Shown: positions 50,014-60,024 of the stretch, piece by piece
Numbering within the stretch: position 1 is the first letter of the stretch
Layout: each line of letters starts with the position of its first letter
Assembly: GCA_015067215.1 (NCBI GenBank)
Contig: SVMW01000004.1
Location: 1 to 64,000, forward strand
DNA length: 64,000 nucleotides
From: Oscillospiraceae bacterium
Lineage (GTDB): Bacteria > Bacillota > Clostridia > Oscillospirales > Ruminococcaceae
Reading direction: 5' to 3'
Position numbers and translations under genes: made by a program
Notes under the pieces: generated by a model
Database searches by the model: none
Told to the model about the DNA's origin: nothing
What the model saw: only the letters and a program-made list of their open reading frames with translations

Positions 50014-51351
50014 TTATTCACCTAATTTTTTGAGAAGTTCTTCTCTCTGAGCTTCATAGCCCGGTTTGCCCAGAAGAGCAAACATGTTAACTTTGTAATC
50101 TTCCACACCAGGCTGGTTAAATGGGTTTACACCAAGCATATAACCGCTGATTGCACAAGCTTTTTCAAAGAAGTATACAATGTAACCGAAGTTTTCTTCA
50201 TCCATTGCATCAACTTCCAGCACAATGTTAGGAACACCGCCGCTCACATGTGCAAGTACTGTGCCCTGCATAGCTTTTTTGTTGATTTCGCTCATTGGCT
50301 GGTCTGCAAGGAAGTTAAGCCCGTCAAAGTTGTTTTCATCAGCTTTTACGAAATAATCTTCACCTGCATTTTTAAATGAAACAACAGTTTCAAACATGTT
50401 GCGGCTGCCGTCCTGTACAAACTGACCCATGGAATGAAGGTCTGTTGAGAAGATAACACTTGCAGGGAAGATACCTCTCTGGTCTTTACCTTCACTTTCA
50501 CCGTAAAGCTGTTTGTACCATTCGTTCATCATCTGCCAGTTAGGTTCGTAGCAAGCCATAAGTTCGATTGCTTTGCCTTTGCGGTAGAGAATGTTGCGTG
50601 CTGCTGCATATTTATAACAGTCGTTGTCTGCACCAGGTGCTGCAAAATCTTCGCAGGCTTTCTGTGCGCCGCCCATGATTTTGTCAATGTCAAAACCTGC
50701 TGCTGCAATTGGAAGAAGGCCAACTGCTGTAAGCACGGAAAATCTGCCGCCTACATCATCAGGGATAACGAAAGTCTGGTAACCTTCTTTATCAGCAAGG
50801 CTTTTAAGTGTGCCGCGTGCTTTGTCTGTTGTAGCGTAAATTCTTTCCTTTGCGCCTTCCTTGCCGTATTTTTCTTCCATAAGTTCCTTAAACACACGGA
50901 AAGCAATTGCACTTTCAGTTGTTGTGCCGGATTTGGAAATTACATTTACAGAAAGGTCTTTATCTTTACAGAGGGCAAGAATATGGTTAAGGTAAGAACC
51001 TGAGATATTGTTGCCAACAAAGTAAATTTTAAGTTTGTTGGAGTCCAGATTGTTGTAGAATGGTGAACCGAGAAATTCAATTGCTGCTCTTGCACCAAGG
51101 TAGGAACCGCCAATACCAATTACAACCAGAACATCACTGTCGTTTCTGATTTTTTCTGCAGATTTTTTGATCTGTTCAAATTCTGCTTTGTCATAATCAA
51201 AAGGAAGATTGAGCCAGCCCAAATAATCGTTACCCGCACCGGATTTCTGGTGGAGTATATCGTGGCACAGCTCAATCTCTTTGCTTGCATTATCAAATTC
51301 ATGTGGCTTTACAAAGCCATCAAGATATTTTCCCTGAAATTTTACAGCCAT
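50014..51351 (-). CDS. pgi: Glucose-6-phosphate isomerase
   Basis: Interconverts glucose-6-phosphate and fructose-6-phosphate in glycolysis. The 445-residue protein has the SIS-domain phosphate site [33 protein letters not shown], the [17 protein letters not shown] signature and the C-terminal catalytic lysine region [12 protein letters not shown]. The ATG at 51351 has a GAGGT site; the longer frame to 51366 is not preferred. Confidence 0.97.
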   Translation of the reverse strand: MAVKFQGKYLDGFVKPHEFDNASKEIELCHDILHQKSGAGNDYLGWLNLPFDYDKAEFEQIKKSAEKIRNDSDVLVVIGIGGSYLGARAAIEFLGSPFYNNLDSNKLKIYFVGNNISGSYLNHILALCKDKDLSVNVISKSGTTTESAIAFRVFKELMEEKYGKEGAKERIYATTDKARGTLKSLADKEGYQTFVIPDDVGGRFSVLTAVGLLPIAAAGFDIDKIMGGAQKACEDFAAPGADNDCYKYAAARNILYRKGKAIELMACYEPNWQMMNEWYKQLYGESEGKDQRGIFPASVIFSTDLHSMGQFVQDGSRNMFETVVSFKNAGEDYFVKADENNFDGLNFLADQPMSEINKKAMQGTVLAHVSGGVPNIVLEVDAMDEENFGYIVYFFEKACAISGYMLGVNPFNQPGVEDYKVNMFALLGKPGYEAQREELLKKLGE

Positions 51352-51400
51352 TTTTCTGTACCTCAATAGTATTTGAAAAAATATTTACTTTTATTTATAT

Positions 51401-51429
51401 AGTATACATTATTGCAAAAAAACTGTCAA
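51401..51429 (-). promoter_or_regulatory. Sigma-A promoter of pgi
   Basis: TTGACA-N17-TATACT on the minus strand. Confidence 0.85.
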
Positions 51430-51459
51430 TAACTTATCCCCTTTTACCCGTTGTACCGG

Positions 51460-52740
51460 TTACATTTGAGCCGCAGTTTTTATGAGTATTTCCAGTGCTT
51501 TGGCAAAGGTTATACGCTCTGCATCCTGTGCCAGTTCCACTGTATATTCCTTTATTTTCTGACCGCCCGAATACAGCCCTACACTGCCTATTTTACTGCC
51601 TTCCGACATAGGTGCCTCTATACTTTCAGGCAGGGTTATGCGGCTTTCCAGCTGTGCTGCAGCGCCTTTAAGAAACAACAGTGTCTCCGGAAGATTATAT
51701 TCCAGCGGAATATTCTTCTGTACGCCATATTTTACCTTTATAACTGCAGGGCAGTCTTCCAGCTGCGGAAACGGGCGGCTTTCAAAGTTTGAAAAACCAA
51801 AATCCAGCAGTTTTTTTGCCGCGTCAAACCTTTCCTGTCCGGAATCCGCCCCGAGAACCACTGCAATAAGTGACATGTTCTGTCTTTTTGCTGTTGCTGC
51901 AATGCACACACCCGCCTTGCTTGTAGTACCGGTTTTAAGCCCTGTTGTGCCTGTGTAGCTGTGCAGCATTTTGTTGGTGTTTACCAGCTGGGTCGCACCG
52001 TTTCTGAGATAATCCATCCATATAGTGGTATATCCGTATACTGCTTCATGTTTCATAAGCTCACGGCTCATAACCGCCACATCGTGTGCGGTGGAAAGGT
52101 GCCCTTCTGCATCCAGGCCGCAGGCGTTTACAAAGTGGGTGTTTTCCATACCCAGCTGCTGTGCTTTGCGGTTCATCATATCGCAGAACACACTTTCACT
52201 GCCACCCACAAACTCAGCAAGTGCCACCGCCGCATCGTTTGCGCTGGACACCGCCACCGCCTTAAGCAGTTCATCAACAGTGAATATTTCTCCAGGTTCA
52301 AGCCATATCTGGCTGCCTCCCATGGAAAACGCATGTTCGGTAATCGGCACAGTGTCCTGCAGTGTTATTTTGCCGCTTTCAATAGCCTCAAACACCAGAA
52401 GCATTGTCATAACCTTTGTAATGGATGCAATCGGCATCTGCACATCGGCATTTTTGGCATAAAGCACCTGCCCTGTGGTTTCGTCCATAAGCAAGGCCCC
52501 TCTGCAGGGAACATCAAAATTTGTCTGGTCCGCAATTTTGTCCACAAAACTGTCTGCATTTACAATAGCCGCTGCACTTGCAGGTTCGGTTTTCTGATAA
52601 AAAATCTCCGGTATTTCCTCTGCTTCGCTCCATACGGGCAGGTCTGCAGCTGCTTTTGGCTGTTCTGCTGCAGCAAAAACCTTCATTGAAAAAGATAAAA
52701 CCAAAACCGCACAGATAGCGGTTGCTGTCAATTTTTTCAT
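51460..52740 (-). CDS. D-alanyl-D-alanine carboxypeptidase (DacF-like)
   Basis: Exported penicillin-binding protein that trims the last D-Ala from peptidoglycan stem peptides. The 426-residue protein has a signal peptide (about 1-24, MKKLTATAICAVLVLS), the active-site S106-x-x-K109, the SxN triad part at S166-N168, KTG at 269-271, and a C-terminal beta domain (PBP5_C). An AGGGTGG site precedes the ATG. It is divergent from mtaB. No strong minus-strand promoter was identified. Confidence 0.95.
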   Translation of the reverse strand: MKKLTATAICAVLVLSFSMKVFAAAEQPKAAADLPVWSEAEEIPEIFYQKTEPASAAAIVNADSFVDKIADQTNFDVPCRGALLMDETTGQVLYAKNADVQMPIASITKVMTMLLVFEAIESGKITLQDTVPITEHAFSMGGSQIWLEPGEIFTVDELLKAVAVSSANDAAVALAEFVGGSESVFCDMMNRKAQQLGMENTHFVNACGLDAEGHLSTAHDVAVMSRELMKHEAVYGYTTIWMDYLRNGATQLVNTNKMLHSYTGTTGLKTGTTSKAGVCIAATAKRQNMSLIAVVLGADSGQERFDAAKKLLDFGFSNFESRPFPQLEDCPAVIKVKYGVQKNIPLEYNLPETLLFLKGAAAQLESRITLPESIEAPMSEGSKIGSVGLYSGGQKIKEYTVELAQDAERITFAKALEILIKTAAQM

Positions 52741-52814
52741 AATTTACCACCCTGATTTGTACTTTGTACATATTTATGTGGCAATTATTGCAAATATTAT
52801 CTTTATTGCAGTTG

Positions 52815-52843
52815 TTGAGCTTTTCGGTTGTATATGATATAAT
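52815..52843 (+). promoter_or_regulatory. Sigma-A promoter of mtaB-gtrA
   Basis: TTGAGC-N17-TATAAT on the plus strand, 40 nt upstream of the mtaB start. Confidence 0.78.
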
Positions 52844-52882
52844 TTATATTTAGAGTTAAATTTATCAACAAGGAAGTATCTG

Positions 52883-54184
52883 ATGAAAGTTTGTTTTTTC
52901 ACCTTGGGGTGCAAAGTTAACCAGCAGGAAACTGCTGCAATGATAAATATTTTTTCACAAAACGGCTGGGAAATTGCCACCGACCGAGAAGTAAGCGATG
53001 TTTACATTGTAAACAGCTGCACTGTTACTTTAAGCGGTGACAAAAAGAGCATTCAGTGGATACGACGTGCAAAAAAGCAGAATCCTGATGCTGTTGTGGT
53101 GCTTTGCGGATGTATGCCGCAGGCATTTCCTGACAAAGCAACTGCCGTTGAGGAAGCCGACATAATAATCGGCAGCAAAGGCAAGGGACAGGTCTTTGAC
53201 CTGGTACATAAGTATATGCAGGACAAATGCCGCATTGTAGACATCCAACCTCACAACGATAACGACACCTTTGAAGAATTGAGTGAAGGCGAAGACACAA
53301 TGCACACCCGTGCATTTCTGAAAATCCAGGACGGCTGCAACCGCAGCTGTGCATACTGCATTATCCCCAAAGCAAGGGGACGCGTGCGCAGCCGCAGCGT
53401 TGAAAGCATTGTGGAACAGGCACAGAGACTCGCTGACCTTGGTCACAAGGAAATTGTGCTTACAGGCGTAAATATCTCTTGCTACGGGCAGGATATCGGC
53501 ATCAATGTATGTGATGTTATTGAAGCTGTGGCGGCAATTGAAAATATTCACCGCATACGTTTCGGCAGCCTTGAGCTTGACCTTTTTACCGATGATATGC
53601 TGGTAAGAATGAGCAAAGTCAAAAAGTTCTGCCCACATTTCCATCTGTCTCTCCAGAGCGGATGTGACAGGACATTAAAGGCCATGAACCGTCTTTATGA
53701 CACAAAGCTTTACACCGATATGATGAACCGTCTGAAAGAGCTTTTTGACAGACCTGTGTTTACCACAGATATTATTGTGGGGTTTCCGGGCGAAACTGAA
53801 AAAGATTTTATTGAAAGTGTAAACTATGTGCAGAAATGTGAATTTCTGAAAGTGCACACCTTCAGCTTTTCACCAAGAAAAGGCACCGCTGCATATGAAA
53901 TGACCGACCAGATTCCAAATGATGTTAAATCTGAACGCAACAGAACAATGACTTTCAAAAGCGAGCAGACAAGAAGCAGAATTATGGAAAGCTTTATCGG
54001 TTTTGAGGATACCGCTCTGCTGGAACAGCAACTGCCTGACGGCAACTATACCGCATACACCAGCAGATATGTGCCTGTCACCGTAAAAGATTCCTCGCAC
54101 CTTAAAAGCGGTGATATTGTAAATGTAAAACTTGTTTCTGTTGACGGACAGAGAATGACTGCAGAGATTGTAAAGGAGATATAA
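52883..54184 (+). CDS. mtaB: tRNA t6A37 methylthiotransferase MtaB
   Basis: Radical SAM enzyme that converts t6A37 to ms2t6A37 in ANN-decoding tRNAs. The 433-residue protein has UPF0004 cluster ligands C10, C46 and C77, the radical SAM cluster C152, C156 and C159 in GCNRSCAYCIIP, and a C-terminal TRAM domain. The FFTLGCKVNQQET start is typical of MtaB. An AAGGAAG site precedes the ATG. Overlaps gtrA by one base. Confidence 0.95.
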   Translation: MKVCFFTLGCKVNQQETAAMINIFSQNGWEIATDREVSDVYIVNSCTVTLSGDKKSIQWIRRAKKQNPDAVVVLCGCMPQAFPDKATAVEEADIIIGSKGKGQVFDLVHKYMQDKCRIVDIQPHNDNDTFEELSEGEDTMHTRAFLKIQDGCNRSCAYCIIPKARGRVRSRSVESIVEQAQRLADLGHKEIVLTGVNISCYGQDIGINVCDVIEAVAAIENIHRIRFGSLELDLFTDDMLVRMSKVKKFCPHFHLSLQSGCDRTLKAMNRLYDTKLYTDMMNRLKELFDRPVFTTDIIVGFPGETEKDFIESVNYVQKCEFLKVHTFSFSPRKGTAAYEMTDQIPNDVKSERNRTMTFKSEQTRSRIMESFIGFEDTALLEQQLPDGNYTAYTSRYVPVTVKDSSHLKSGDIVNVKLVSVDGQRMTAEIVKEI

Positions 54185-54651
54185 TGGAACAGAAAAAAGA
54201 TATTTTTGACAAAATTATGGAACTTCCCCTTATAAACATTTTCAATCCTTTTTATAAAAAGTATAAAGAAGGTTTACTTTATCTGTTTTTTGGCGGCTGT
54301 GCATTTCTGCTGTCTGTTGTGCTTTTTGCCGCAGGCATCTATGTGTTTGACCTTGGCGAAATAACCTCCAACAATATTTCATGGATTATCTGTGTTCTGT
54401 TTGCATATATGACCAACAGAACCTGGGTTTTCACCGAAAAATCCCACACACTGAAGGGTATTGCAAGAGAATTTTTCTCCTTTGTAGCAGGACGTTTTGT
54501 TACTCTGTGGATGGAAAATGCAATAATATGGCTGTTCATTGAAATTCTCGGCATAAATGTTCTCATTACAAAAATTGTAGGACAGTTTGTGGTTATAGTT
54601 ACAAACTACATAATCAGTAAATTCATAATCTTCAAAAAAGACAAAAAATAA
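54184..54651 (+). CDS. GtrA family membrane protein
   Basis: A 155-residue protein with four membrane segments (about 30-55, 62-80, 93-117 and 122-145). The block EGLLYLFFGGCAFLLSVVLF and the TNRTWVF motif are typical of GtrA, a family thought to flip lipid-linked sugars for cell-surface polysaccharides. It is coupled to mtaB by a one-base overlap (TAATG), although no glycosyltransferase is present. A terminator follows. Confidence 0.92.
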   Translation: MEQKKDIFDKIMELPLINIFNPFYKKYKEGLLYLFFGGCAFLLSVVLFAAGIYVFDLGEITSNNISWIICVLFAYMTNRTWVFTEKSHTLKGIAREFFSFVAGRFVTLWMENAIIWLFIEILGINVLITKIVGQFVVIVTNYIISKFIIFKKDKK

Positions 54652-54655
54652 AAAC

Positions 54656-54690
54656 AGCGGACAGATATTGCAATATCTGTCCGTTTTTAT
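54656..54690 (+). terminator. Terminator of mtaB-gtrA
   Basis: CGGACAGATATT / AATATCTGTCCG with a 2-base centre, followed by TTTTTATTG. Confidence 0.9.
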
Positions 54691-54719
54691 TGTTGCTGCT
54701 GATTGCAAGGCTGTGTTTG

Positions 54720-54748
54720 TTGAAATCTTTTTTCAGCTATGCTAATAT
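54720..54748 (+). promoter_or_regulatory. Sigma-A promoter of the acyltransferase gene
   Basis: TTGAAA-N17-TAATAT on the plus strand, 34 nt upstream of the start codon. Confidence 0.7.
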
Positions 54749-54781
54749 AAACTTATATAACATATTTACAGGAGAACCGTA

Positions 54782-55891
54782 ATGTCCACTCAGACTTTGA
54801 AAACTCAGACAAAATACAACGCCGGCATTGACCTGCTGAGAATAGTTGCAATGTTTATGGTTGTAACACTGCATGTAGCAGGTGCAGGCGGTGTTTTATC
54901 CAACACAACAGGCATAAAAAGCACTTTATGCTGGCTTGTGGAAATTGCCGCATATGGTGCGGTTAACATCTATGCACTTATAAGCGGTTATGTAAGCTAC
55001 CGTGAAGACGACTCCGTTTACAGCTTTGGCAAATATATTTTCATCTGGTCACAGGTTGTTTTTTACAGTGTGGTTATTTTTGCAGCATTTACAGTTACAG
55101 GTCTTCATCAATTCAATCTGACCGACCTTATCCATTCAGTTATCCCTGCTACAATGAATAAATACTGGTATTTTACTGCTTATACAGGCGTATTTTTCAT
55201 TATTCCATGGCTTAACAAGGTTATAAAACATCTGTCTTTCAAAGATTCAACCACTATGGTCGTTGTGCTTCTGACCATTTTTTCCTTCTATACCTCCGCT
55301 GCAAACCTTATAAGCGATCCTTTTGCTGTTACAGGCGGATACAGCCTGGTGTGGATTGCAGTGCTTTACCTTGTTGGCGCATGGATTAAAAAGCACAACA
55401 TTCCTGCAAAACTCAGCACAGCAAAATGGCTGGTAACTGCGGTTGCAGCAATACTGTTCACCTGGCTGTGGCACACAGTTGTGCCTGACGGCTACGGCAG
55501 ATATCTGTTTGTATCCTATATCAGCCCCACTGTGGTAATTTATTCCATCGCCCTCATCTGTGCTTTTTCACGTTTTAATATTGCGGATAAATCCAGAAAC
55601 ATTATCAAATTTTTTGCTCCTGCCACATTTGCGGTATATATCATCCACACCAACTGGATCCTCAGCAAAAGATGCATAAAACAGCAGTTTATCTGGATTG
55701 CCGATATGCCTGCGGCAGCAATTCCGTTTATGGTTCTTCTCTGTGCCGCTGCCGTACTGATTATATGTATGATGATCGAAAAGGTAAGAACATATCTGTT
55801 CAAAGTGCTTAAAATCAACTTTATTCTGACTAAAATTCAGGCGCTGATTGATTTTATAATCAGCAGAATCTTCTCATATATTCCGGAATAA
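54782..55891 (+). CDS. Acyltransferase 3 family membrane protein
   Basis: A 369-residue protein with about ten membrane segments. The N-terminal motif GIDLLRIVAMFMVVTLHVAG carries the conserved Arg and the His thought to transfer the acyl group, as in OatA and similar surface-modifying O-acyltransferases. Further conserved features are NIYALISGYV and YWYFTAYTGVFFIIPWLNK. There is no C-terminal SGNH domain. It probably acetylates a cell-surface glycan; the target is unknown. An AGGAGAA site precedes the ATG. It is monocistronic. Confidence 0.92.
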   Translation: MSTQTLKTQTKYNAGIDLLRIVAMFMVVTLHVAGAGGVLSNTTGIKSTLCWLVEIAAYGAVNIYALISGYVSYREDDSVYSFGKYIFIWSQVVFYSVVIFAAFTVTGLHQFNLTDLIHSVIPATMNKYWYFTAYTGVFFIIPWLNKVIKHLSFKDSTTMVVVLLTIFSFYTSAANLISDPFAVTGGYSLVWIAVLYLVGAWIKKHNIPAKLSTAKWLVTAVAAILFTWLWHTVVPDGYGRYLFVSYISPTVVIYSIALICAFSRFNIADKSRNIIKFFAPATFAVYIIHTNWILSKRCIKQQFIWIADMPAAAIPFMVLLCAAAVLIICMMIEKVRTYLFKVLKINFILTKIQALIDFIISRIFSYIPE

Positions 55892-55941
55892 AGCTCCGCC
55901 ATACATAATGTTATCACCTCAAAACACCCTATACATCAAAA

Positions 55942-55980
55942 CAAAAGTCATTCTGATTAAATTCAGAATGACTTTTTTCA
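55942..55980. terminator. Bidirectional terminator
   Basis: AGTCATTCTGA / TCAGAATGACT with T-runs on both sides, between the converging acyltransferase and amidotransferase genes. Confidence 0.92.
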
Positions 55981-55990
55981 GTTCAAAAGG

Positions 55991-56698
55991 TTATTTTCTG
56001 CACGCATCCACAAATGCTTTACCGATTTTCATGCTGTTTTCATCGTGAAGGAAAATCATTTCAGGATGCCACTGAACCCCCATTAAAAACGTTTTTTCAG
56101 GGTTATAAACAGCTTCTGCCAGTCCGTCGGCTGTTGATGCACAAACCTTTAAACAAGGTGCAACATCTGCCACCGCCTGATGGTGAAGGCTGTTCACAAC
56201 AAACTGTTCCGTCTGTGTGATTTCGTAAAGCAGAGTGTCCTTTTCCACCGTTACTGTATGTGTAAGGGCATCAAAAGGCGCTGGCTGACGATGTACCACA
56301 TCGCCCGGTTTCTGTGTTGGCAAATCCTGATAAAGAGTGCCGCCAAGTGCCACATTCAGAAACTGCATGCCGCGGCATATGCCAAGCACAGGCTTGTCGG
56401 TTTTTACAACTTCTTTAAACAGTGCAAATTCAAGTATATCACGCTTTTCACAGGCATCGCCACACTGTCCGGTTTTTTCCTGATTGTAATATGATGGCGC
56501 AATATCATCCCCGCCTGTAAACACAAAACCGTCAAAACGCTGTACAATTTCTGATACAGAGGCTTCATCATCGCAGAAAGGCAGCATAACAGGCACGCCG
56601 CCGTTTCTGATAATCAGGTCCATATATCCTGTAAGCATCCAGCTGCTTTCAAGTTTTTTATCCCATAGCGGGGTAAGTGCAATAATTGGTTTTTTCAT
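55991..56698 (-). CDS. Gamma-glutamyl-GABA hydrolase-like class I glutamine amidotransferase
   Basis: A 235-residue enzyme of the PuuD/peptidase C26 group. The catalytic triad is visible as C108 in VLGICRGMQ and H211, E213 in GVQWHPEM. FVFTGGDDIAPSYY is the typical oxyanion-region motif. The start is taken at the ATG at 56698, with GGATGG at about 7 nt; the ATG at 56710 (four residues longer) is the alternative, with a poorer site. It may hydrolyse gamma-glutamyl compounds; the substrate is not known, and no putrescine genes are near. Confidence 0.9.
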   Translation of the reverse strand: MKKPIIALTPLWDKKLESSWMLTGYMDLIIRNGGVPVMLPFCDDEASVSEIVQRFDGFVFTGGDDIAPSYYNQEKTGQCGDACEKRDILEFALFKEVVKTDKPVLGICRGMQFLNVALGGTLYQDLPTQKPGDVVHRQPAPFDALTHTVTVEKDTLLYEITQTEQFVVNSLHHQAVADVAPCLKVCASTADGLAEAVYNPEKTFLMGVQWHPEMIFLHDENSMKIGKAFVDACRK

Positions 56699-56734
56699 AA
56701 CATTATCCATCCAAACAATTGTATTGATATCTAC

Positions 56735-56763
56735 ATCATACTATTTTATCTGATATACTGCAA
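56735..56763 (-). promoter_or_regulatory. Sigma-A promoter of the amidotransferase gene
   Basis: TTGCAG-N17-TATGAT on the minus strand. Confidence 0.62.
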
Positions 56764-56810
56764 CCCGAATCAGAACTATTCTGTAAATCTGTGCAATCAA
56801 ATCAATGCAA

Positions 56811-56842
56811 AACAAAAAGCCGACTGAATTCAGTCGGCTTTA
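56811..56842 (-). terminator. Terminator of rpsU
   Basis: AAAGCCGACTG / CAGTCGGCTTT with an AATT centre, followed on the minus strand by TTTTTG. Confidence 0.92.
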
Positions 56843-56853
56843 GTTCAAACTAA

Positions 56854-57030
56854 TTATTTAAATTTACGTTTGCGAGCAGCTTCTGCTTTTTTCTTACGTT
56901 TTACAGAAGGTTTTTCGTAGTGTTCACGTTTACGAACTTCTGCGAGAACGCCTGATTTTGCACATGAACGCTTAAAGCGACGAAGTGCTGAATCCAATGA
57001 TTCATTATCTTTAACTCTGATTTCGGACAT
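56854..57030 (-). CDS. rpsU: 30S ribosomal protein S21
   Basis: A 58-residue basic protein translated from the ATG at 57030. It starts [20 protein letters not shown] and ends with the Lys/Arg-rich [15 protein letters not shown], the standard S21 layout. An AGGGAG site precedes the ATG. It has its own consensus promoter and terminator. S21 acts at the mRNA-16S contact during initiation. Confidence 0.97.
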   Translation of the reverse strand: MSEIRVKDNESLDSALRRFKRSCAKSGVLAEVRKREHYEKPSVKRKKKAEAARKRKFK

Positions 57031-57094
57031 CTGTTTTCACTCCCTTACGCTTTTTTGCTTAGATTTGTTTAACCAATTTAAACATCACAAAACA

Positions 57095-57123
57095 ATTATA
57101 CAGATTTAGTATGCTGTTGTCAA
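57095..57123 (-). promoter_or_regulatory. Consensus sigma-A promoter of rpsU
   Basis: TTGACA-N17-TATAAT on the minus strand, starting 12 nt beyond the leuS stop. No terminator separates leuS from it, so leuS transcripts may also enter rpsU. Confidence 0.92.
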
Positions 57124-57134
57124 CAATTATTTTT

Positions 57135-59543
57135 CTATTTTACAACAATGTTTACCAATTTGTTTGGTACACAGATTGTTTTAACAACTGTTTTGCCTTC
57201 TGTTGCTGCTTTGATTGCATCATTTTCCATTGCAGCTGCCAGCATATCGTCTTTGGAAAGGTCAAGAGCAATGTTGATTCTTGCTCTGATTTTGCCGTTA
57301 ACCTGTACAGGAACTTCCACTGTTGCTTCAACACATTTTGCTTCGTCAAATTTTGGCCACTGTGTGTGTGCAATCTGACCTGCAAAGCCCATATTTTCCC
57401 AGATTTCTTCTGTGATATGCGGTGCAAATGGGTTAAGAAGGATAAGCAGTGTTCTGTATTCTGCTTTATTGATGGATTTTTTGCTGCCAACTTCGTTAAG
57501 CAGTGCCATCATTGCAGCAATAGCTGTGTTGAAACCGAGGTTCTGGATATCTTCTGTAACCTTTTTGATTGTTTTGTTGAAAAGAACTTCCATATCTGCG
57601 GAATATTCTTCACCGTCAACAACAATTTCCTGCAGGTTCCAGATTTTATCAAGGAAACGTTTACAGCCTTTGATTGAGCTCTGGCTCCAAGGAGCAGCTT
57701 TTTCAAAGTCACCCATAAACATTTCGTAAAGGCGCATTGTATCTGCACCGTATTCATTTACAATGTCGTCAGGGTTTACAACGTTACCGCGGGATTTGGA
57801 CATTTTTTCGCCTGTTTCACCGAGAATCATGCCGTGGCTTGTACGTTTTGCATATGGTTCAGGGCAAGTAACAGCACCGATGTCATAAAGGAATTTATGC
57901 CAGAAACGGCTGTAAAGCAGGTGGAGTGTTGTGTGTTCCATACCGCCGTTGTACCAGTCAACAGGCATCCAGTATTCCATTGCTTCCTTGCTTGCCAAAG
58001 CTTCGCTGTTTTTAGGGTCAATGTATCTGAGGAAGTACCAGGATGAACCGGCCCACTGTGGCATTGTGTCGGTTTCGCGTTTTGCAGGAGCACCGCACTT
58101 TGGACATGTTGTGTTTACCCAATCTGTAAGACGTGCCAATGGGCTTTCGCCTTCACCAGTTGGTTCAAATTCCATAAGTTCAGGAAGTTCAAGTGGAAGC
58201 TGGTCTTCAGGAACAGGTTCCCAGCCGCAGTGCGGACAGTAAATCATTGGAATAGGTTCGCCCCAGTATCTCTGACGGGAGAAAATCCAGTCGCGGAGTT
58301 TGTAGTTTGTTTTGCTTTCACCAATGCCCTGTTCGCTGAGCCATTCGATAATTTTAACCTTAGCTTCTTCAACTGTAAGACCGTCAAGGAAACCGCTGTT
58401 AACCATAACACCTGTTTCGCAGTCTGTAAATGCAGCTTCTTCTACGTTGCCGCCTTTTACAACTTCAATGATCGGAAGGTCAAATTTCTTTGCAAATTCC
58501 CAGTCGCGTGTATCGTGACCAGGAACAGCCATAATTGCGCCTGTGCCGTATGTTGCAAGAACATAGTCGGAAACAAAGATTGTAATTTCCTTGCCGTTTA
58601 CAGGGTTGATGCCTTTAACACCTTTGAGGGCAACACCTGTTTTGTCTTTTGCAAGTTCTGTTCTTTCAAGGTCAGATTTTTTTGCAGCTGCTTCACGGTA
58701 AGCCACAATTTCGTCGTAGTTTTCCAGAGCATCTTTCCATTTTTCAACAAGGGCATGTTCCGGTGCCATAACCATATATGTAGCACCGAAAAGTGTGTCA
58801 GGTCTTGTTGTGTAAATTTCAATTTCGTCACCCTGTGTTGTTTTGAATTTAACCTGTGCACCTGTGGAACGTCCAATCCAGTTTTTCTGCTGTGCAACCA
58901 CACGGTCGATAAAGTTTACATCGTCAAGGCCGTCGATGAGTTTGTCAGCATAATCTGTAATTTTGAGAACCCACTGGCTTTTAACTTTTCTTACAACTTC
59001 GCTGTTGCAGCGTTCGCAAACACCGTTTACAACCTCTTCGTTTGCAAGAACAACTTTACAGTTTGTGCACCAGTTTACATTCATTTCCTTTTTATATGCA
59101 AGGCCGTGTTTGTAAAGCTGGATAAAAATCCACTGTGTCCATTTGTAGTAATCTTTGTCTGTTGTGTTGATTTCTCTGTCCCAGTCAAATGAAAGGCCCA
59201 GCATTTTAAGCTGCTGTTTAAAACGTGCAACGTTGTTTTTTGTAACAATTTCCGGATGAATATGGTTTTTCATCGCAAAGTTTTCTGTTGGCAGACCAAA
59301 TGCGTCCCAGCCCATTGTGTACATTACATTGTAACCGTCAAGACGTTTCTGACGGGAGATAATGTCCATTGCTGTGTAGGAACGTGGGTGACCAACGTGC
59401 AGGCCTGCGCCTGATGGGTATGGAAATTCTACAAGACCGTAGAATTTTGGCATTGTGTAGTCATTTTTGGCTGCAAATGTCTTTTCGTCATCCCAAATTT
59501 TTTGCCATTTCTTTTCAATGGCAGAAAAATTGTAATCTTTCAT
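57135..59543 (-). CDS. leuS: Leucyl-tRNA synthetase
   Basis: Class I synthetase that charges tRNA-Leu. The 802-residue protein has the HIGH motif as HVGH at 49-52, the CP1 editing domain ([19 protein letters not shown]), a zinc-type CPKCGAP region and KMSKSRGN. The length matches bacterial LeuRS. The ATG follows AAGGGGA. It is the last gene of the run that begins with yhbY, and no T-box is seen in the short gap behind rsfS. Confidence 0.97.
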   Translation of the reverse strand: MKDYNFSAIEKKWQKIWDDEKTFAAKNDYTMPKFYGLVEFPYPSGAGLHVGHPRSYTAMDIISRQKRLDGYNVMYTMGWDAFGLPTENFAMKNHIHPEIVTKNNVARFKQQLKMLGLSFDWDREINTTDKDYYKWTQWIFIQLYKHGLAYKKEMNVNWCTNCKVVLANEEVVNGVCERCNSEVVRKVKSQWVLKITDYADKLIDGLDDVNFIDRVVAQQKNWIGRSTGAQVKFKTTQGDEIEIYTTRPDTLFGATYMVMAPEHALVEKWKDALENYDEIVAYREAAAKKSDLERTELAKDKTGVALKGVKGINPVNGKEITIFVSDYVLATYGTGAIMAVPGHDTRDWEFAKKFDLPIIEVVKGGNVEEAAFTDCETGVMVNSGFLDGLTVEEAKVKIIEWLSEQGIGESKTNYKLRDWIFSRQRYWGEPIPMIYCPHCGWEPVPEDQLPLELPELMEFEPTGEGESPLARLTDWVNTTCPKCGAPAKRETDTMPQWAGSSWYFLRYIDPKNSEALASKEAMEYWMPVDWYNGGMEHTTLHLLYSRFWHKFLYDIGAVTCPEPYAKRTSHGMILGETGEKMSKSRGNVVNPDDIVNEYGADTMRLYEMFMGDFEKAAPWSQSSIKGCKRFLDKIWNLQEIVVDGEEYSADMEVLFNKTIKKVTEDIQNLGFNTAIAAMMALLNEVGSKKSINKAEYRTLLILLNPFAPHITEEIWENMGFAGQIAHTQWPKFDEAKCVEATVEVPVQVNGKIRARINIALDLSKDDMLAAAMENDAIKAATEGKTVVKTICVPNKLVNIVVK

Positions 59544-59571
59544 AATTATTCTATCCCCTTATAACCTGTTC

Positions 59572-59599
59572 AAAGCACAGCTGTAAACAGCCGTGCTTT
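59572..59599 (-). other. Hairpin between rsfS and leuS
   Basis: AAAGCACGGCTG / CAGCTGTGCTTT with a TTTA loop, on the minus strand. No T-run follows, so it is not a normal terminator; it may be an mRNA processing or stability element. Confidence 0.5.
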
Positions 59600-59640
59600 A
59601 AATGATTTTATTAACTATTCTTTTCTGAAATCAGAAGGAA

Positions 59641-60003
59641 TTATTCTTCTTCCTTTTCAATTTCAAATTCAATTTCTGTGCCGTCTGCCCAGAGTTTGTC
59701 AAGGTCATAGTATTCTCTTGCCTGTGGGTGGAAAACGTGAACAATAACTGTTTCATAGTCAAGCAAAATCCAGTTTTTGCTTTCGTAGCCTTCCACTCTT
59801 GCAGGGTCGATGCCAAGTTTTTCTTTAACCTGGTAATCAACTTCGTCAGCAAGTGCTTTAACCTGTGTTGTGGATGTACCTGTTGCAATAACAATGTAGT
59901 CTGTTACAACTGTAAGGTCATCAATCTTAAGGATTCTGATATCTTTTGCTTTTTTGTTGTCAAGATAGCCGGCTATCTTTTTAGAAAGTTCCAAACCGTT
60001 CAT
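59641..60003 (-). CDS. rsfS: Ribosome silencing factor RsfS
   Basis: RsfS binds L14 and keeps free 50S subunits from joining 30S. The 120-residue protein has the family core AKDIRILKIDDLTVVTDYIV, the STTQVKALADEV helix and the VIVHVFHPQAREYYDLDKLW signature. The ATG at 60003 follows TAGGAG; the frame to 60021 has a poorer site. It lies between lcp and leuS in an operon. Confidence 0.95.
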   Translation of the reverse strand: MNGLELSKKIAGYLDNKKAKDIRILKIDDLTVVTDYIVIATGTSTTQVKALADEVDYQVKEKLGIDPARVEGYESKNWILLDYETVIVHVFHPQAREYYDLDKLWADGTEIEFEIEKEEE

Positions 60004-60024
60004 ATAATCTCCTATATTCAAGGC

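Noticed and set aside
58230-59192. 320-codon open frame on the plus strand
   Set aside because: It is antisense to leuS, has Cys/Phe-rich shadow composition and no plausible start signal.
59544-59640. T-box ahead of leuS
   Set aside because: The gap to rsfS is under 100 nt and lacks the conserved T-box sequence; only a simple hairpin is present.
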